From Halomonas fontilapidosi (lineage in GTDB: Bacteria; Pseudomonadota; Gammaproteobacteria; Pseudomonadales; Halomonadaceae), in contig NZ_JACHXQ010000002.1 of assembly GCF_014192285.1 (NCBI RefSeq), positions 1 to 34,872 on the forward strand: a stretch of 34,872 nucleotides of DNA, written 5' to 3'. The notes below the pieces were generated by a model that had not been told where the DNA came from, did not search any database, and saw only the letters and a program-made list of their open reading frames with translations. Shown here piece after piece: positions 32,895 through 34,872 of the stretch. A program made the translations under genes and the position numbers. How positions within the stretch are numbered: position 1 is the stretch's first letter; every line of letters begins with the position of its first letter.

Positions 32895-34872
32895 TTACTC
32901 GATGTCGAGCTGACCGTCGTCGATAAGAGATTGAATGAAGGCAGGAGAAGTATCACCGCCCATATCAACACCCTTCATAAGGATTGCCTGATCGGCATCA
33001 CTACCATCTCCACTGATGTTTCCATCGTGCTTGATATGCAAAATCGTATCGTTTCCCGAAGTTTCAGCGACAATGTATTCGTTAATATTTTCGGTGGCAA
33101 AATCCGCATCTTGAAGAAGGTCACTGAGATCTAGCTTATCCGCATCAGCATTAGTACCAAACACACCCAGGGTGAAATCCATGACAGTGTCATTGGCAGG
33201 CTCAGTAGAAGTGCCCTTGTCGCTGAGATTCCAAGCGAAGGTGTCGGCACCAAGGCCACCGGTCAGATCATCGTCACCAGCACCGCCGATGATCAATTCG
33301 TCGAATTCGGTACCGAGCAAGGTATCATTACCGATGGTTCCTTCGATAACGGGGTTGAGAGTGATATTGAATTCTTCCGAATCTGACTCATCGCCATCCC
33401 CGTCAATGACCGCATAACTCAACCCTACATCAACTGGCTCATTGGTAATAGCCGCACCGTCAATACCATTTATCGAGAAAGAAGGCGCATCGAAATTGAC
33501 GATATCAATGGTATCAAACGCCGTGGATGCAGTAATACCGACTGAGGTAGCTTCATCAACGCCATATACCACCAAGCCCGAAACGAGCGTTCCATTCGCA
33601 GAATAATCTTGTGCGAATCCGATAACTCCGTTATCAAATGCTGTCTCAATCTCGCCGGCTCCGTTCAGCGTGATACTCGTACTGCCCGACGTGTACCTGA
33701 TGGCACTCACCGTATCAAGGACTTCTTGCTCAGACGTGAGCAAGGTATTCGTTCCTCCTTGATCATAAATAGCCAGTAGAACGTCTGTCTGAGTATCGCC
33801 GCCTTTAACGCTTGCCAAACTGACATTGGCGCCAGTGACCAATCGATGCTCATCAAAGGTGGCATCAGCTTGTATATTAGTAACGAATTCGAAACGAACT
33901 CCATCCGAAGAATCAACCCACTGGTTGCCAGTACCGATATCATCAGCAGAAGTGTTGACCGTACCGCCTGGCTGTACAGCAGTTATAAGGATGTCATCAA
34001 AGTCATCATCAGGCGTACTGGAACCCACTACGAAGCCCCCCGCATTCCCCCCACTAATACCCAAGCTACCAATATCGATGACCTCAAAGGTGCTGACAGA
34101 GTCAATACTCTCGTAGGTCGTGAAGGTATAGCTACCATCATCATTTAGTGATGCAGAGAAAACCATATCTCCGTTTTGATCATCCAACCTGCCGTCCAGG
34201 GTGTCTGTCCCTTCGCCAAACCAGTAGACAGGCTGCCCGCCAGCGGTCATCAGGGTGCCATCTGACAGGACGCCCTGATTACCATTAACAAACCCGCGGA
34301 AAACCAACTCTCCCAGGTCATCTGCACCGGCATTGAAATTGAGTTGCCCGGTGGCCGCATAACCTTGGTAATTGAAGGTAGTCGAGTCATCGGCAGCGCT
34401 GATGGTCGGACCATCATCAATGAAGGTCACCGCCCCGCCGATCTCGACACTGTCGCTGTCGGTATCACCGTCGGCATCCGTCACTTCCACCGTGGCGGTG
34501 ATCAGACCGGACAGATCGAGGGTGTCGTTGTCGTCGTTGGGATCCTGATGCTCAAGGGCGGTTTCCTGAGTCACCGTCAGCGTGCCGTTGGCATTGATCG
34601 CCACAGTGAAAGCGGTCTGGGTGACACCGGCACCGTCCACGTACTGGCCGGTGAGGGTGGTGGCGTTGGTTTCCACCAGGCTGATCGGGTAGTCGCCCTG
34701 GGCCGTGGCCAGACTGGTCGTGCCATCGCCGCTCAGTTCGAGACCATAGACGGTATCGTTGCTGGCCGCCGCACCATCGGCACCGAAGTCGATAGTGTCG
34801 AGGGTGAGAATCGCGGTGTCGCTGGTATCACTGATCGGGAAGCCGCCCGGTGTAACGGCATCGGTCTCGTCG
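32895..34872 (-). CDS. C-terminal part of a large type-I-secreted RTX adhesin (LapA-like), 5'-truncated by the window
   Basis: The frame is open to the window edge, giving 658 visible residues of a larger protein. The first part is a repeat domain typical of giant T1SS adhesins (TLDTIDFGADGAA, GDYPISLVETNATTL, VTDADGDTDSDSVEI, VTFIDDGPTISA). A long beta-rich Asp/Gly/Thr-rich region follows. Calcium-binding RTX nonapeptides GTIGNDTLLG and GGAGDDDLTGGLGADTFAW come next, then a C-terminal secretion region ending LIDDGQLDIE, as in the VCA0849-type targets. It carries very few Cys. Retention and release by LapG/LapD, encoded nearby, is likely but the N-terminal cleavage site lies outside the window. 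The 3' part is noticeably richer in A and T than the 5' part. Confidence 0.9.
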   Translation of the reverse strand, partial: DETDAVTPGGFPISDTSDTAILTLDTIDFGADGAAASNDTVYGLELSGDGTTSLATAQGDYPISLVETNATTLTGQYVDGAGVTQTAFTVAINANGTLTVTQETALEHQDPNDDNDTLDLSGLITATVEVTDADGDTDSDSVEIGGAVTFIDDGPTISAADDSTTFNYQGYAATGQLNFNAGADDLGELVFRGFVNGNQGVLSDGTLMTAGGQPVYWFGEGTDTLDGRLDDQNGDMVFSASLNDDGSYTFTTYESIDSVSTFEVIDIGSLGISGGNAGGFVVGSSTPDDDFDDILITAVQPGGTVNTSADDIGTGNQWVDSSDGVRFEFVTNIQADATFDEHRLVTGANVSLASVKGGDTQTDVLLAIYDQGGTNTLLTSEQEVLDTVSAIRYTSGSTSITLNGAGEIETAFDNGVIGFAQDYSANGTLVSGLVVYGVDEATSVGITASTAFDTIDIVNFDAPSFSINGIDGAAITNEPVDVGLSYAVIDGDGDESDSEEFNITLNPVIEGTIGNDTLLGTEFDELIIGGAGDDDLTGGLGADTFAWNLSDKGTSTEPANDTVMDFTLGVFGTNADADKLDLSDLLQDADFATENINEYIVAETSGNDTILHIKHDGNISGDGSDADQAILMKGVDMGGDTSPAFIQSLIDDGQLDIE

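Overview
This window is bacterial, GC-rich and densely coded. It looks like a chromosomal segment of a halophilic gammaproteobacterium of the Halomonas/Chromohalobacter group. The main reasons are a fused prephenate dehydrogenase/EPSP synthase, the order gyrA-serC-pheA-tyrA/aroA-cmk-rpsA, an MvaT-type nucleoid protein, a Tus-family protein, and a LapG/LapD pair beside an RTX adhesin. The assignment rests on recognised protein families and gene order; no search was run.

Layout. Positions 1-9970 hold catabolism of branched and dicarboxylic acids. A glutaryl-CoA dehydrogenase and class III CoA-transferase pair (glutarate branch of lysine catabolism) lies next to a MATE exporter. A valine-degradation operon follows (isobutyryl-CoA dehydrogenase, 3-hydroxyisobutyryl-CoA hydrolase, 3-hydroxyisobutyrate dehydrogenase), transcribed divergently from a LiuR-like MerR regulator and an acyl-CoA synthetase. 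The divergent region carries two perfect dyads. Positions 9968-11705 hold a terminator flanked by heptamer repeats, then hypoxanthine phosphoribosyltransferase and nagZ. Positions 11852-14508 form a + strand run pilD-coaE-yacG-tus-like. Positions 14544-15418 hold a small unknown gene and mvaT.

Positions 15704-25562 (minus strand) hold the core operon gyrA-serC-pheA-tyrA/aroA-cmk-rpsA, with a structured leader before rpsA. Positions 25683-29624 hold an acyl-CoA thioesterase diverging from rdgC, an acyltransferase and a cation diffusion facilitator. A PsrA-type palindrome lies between the two divergent genes. Positions 29709-34872 hold a biofilm adhesin module: periplasmic protease LapG, its c-di-GMP-controlled inhibitor LapD, a small conserved protein, and, convergent, the C-terminal end of a large type-I-secreted RTX adhesin that runs off the window.

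Most of the window is ordinary housekeeping and catabolic sequence. The items most worth a second look are the Tus-family gene outside any obvious terminus context, together with a Ter-like GTTGTAAC element near 32425-32432. Others are a set of well-formed operator dyads (gcdH, the ibd/merR region, thioesterase/rdgC), the heptamer arrays around the terminator near 10000, mvaT lying directly downstream of rpsA, and a sharp composition change inside the adhesin gene.
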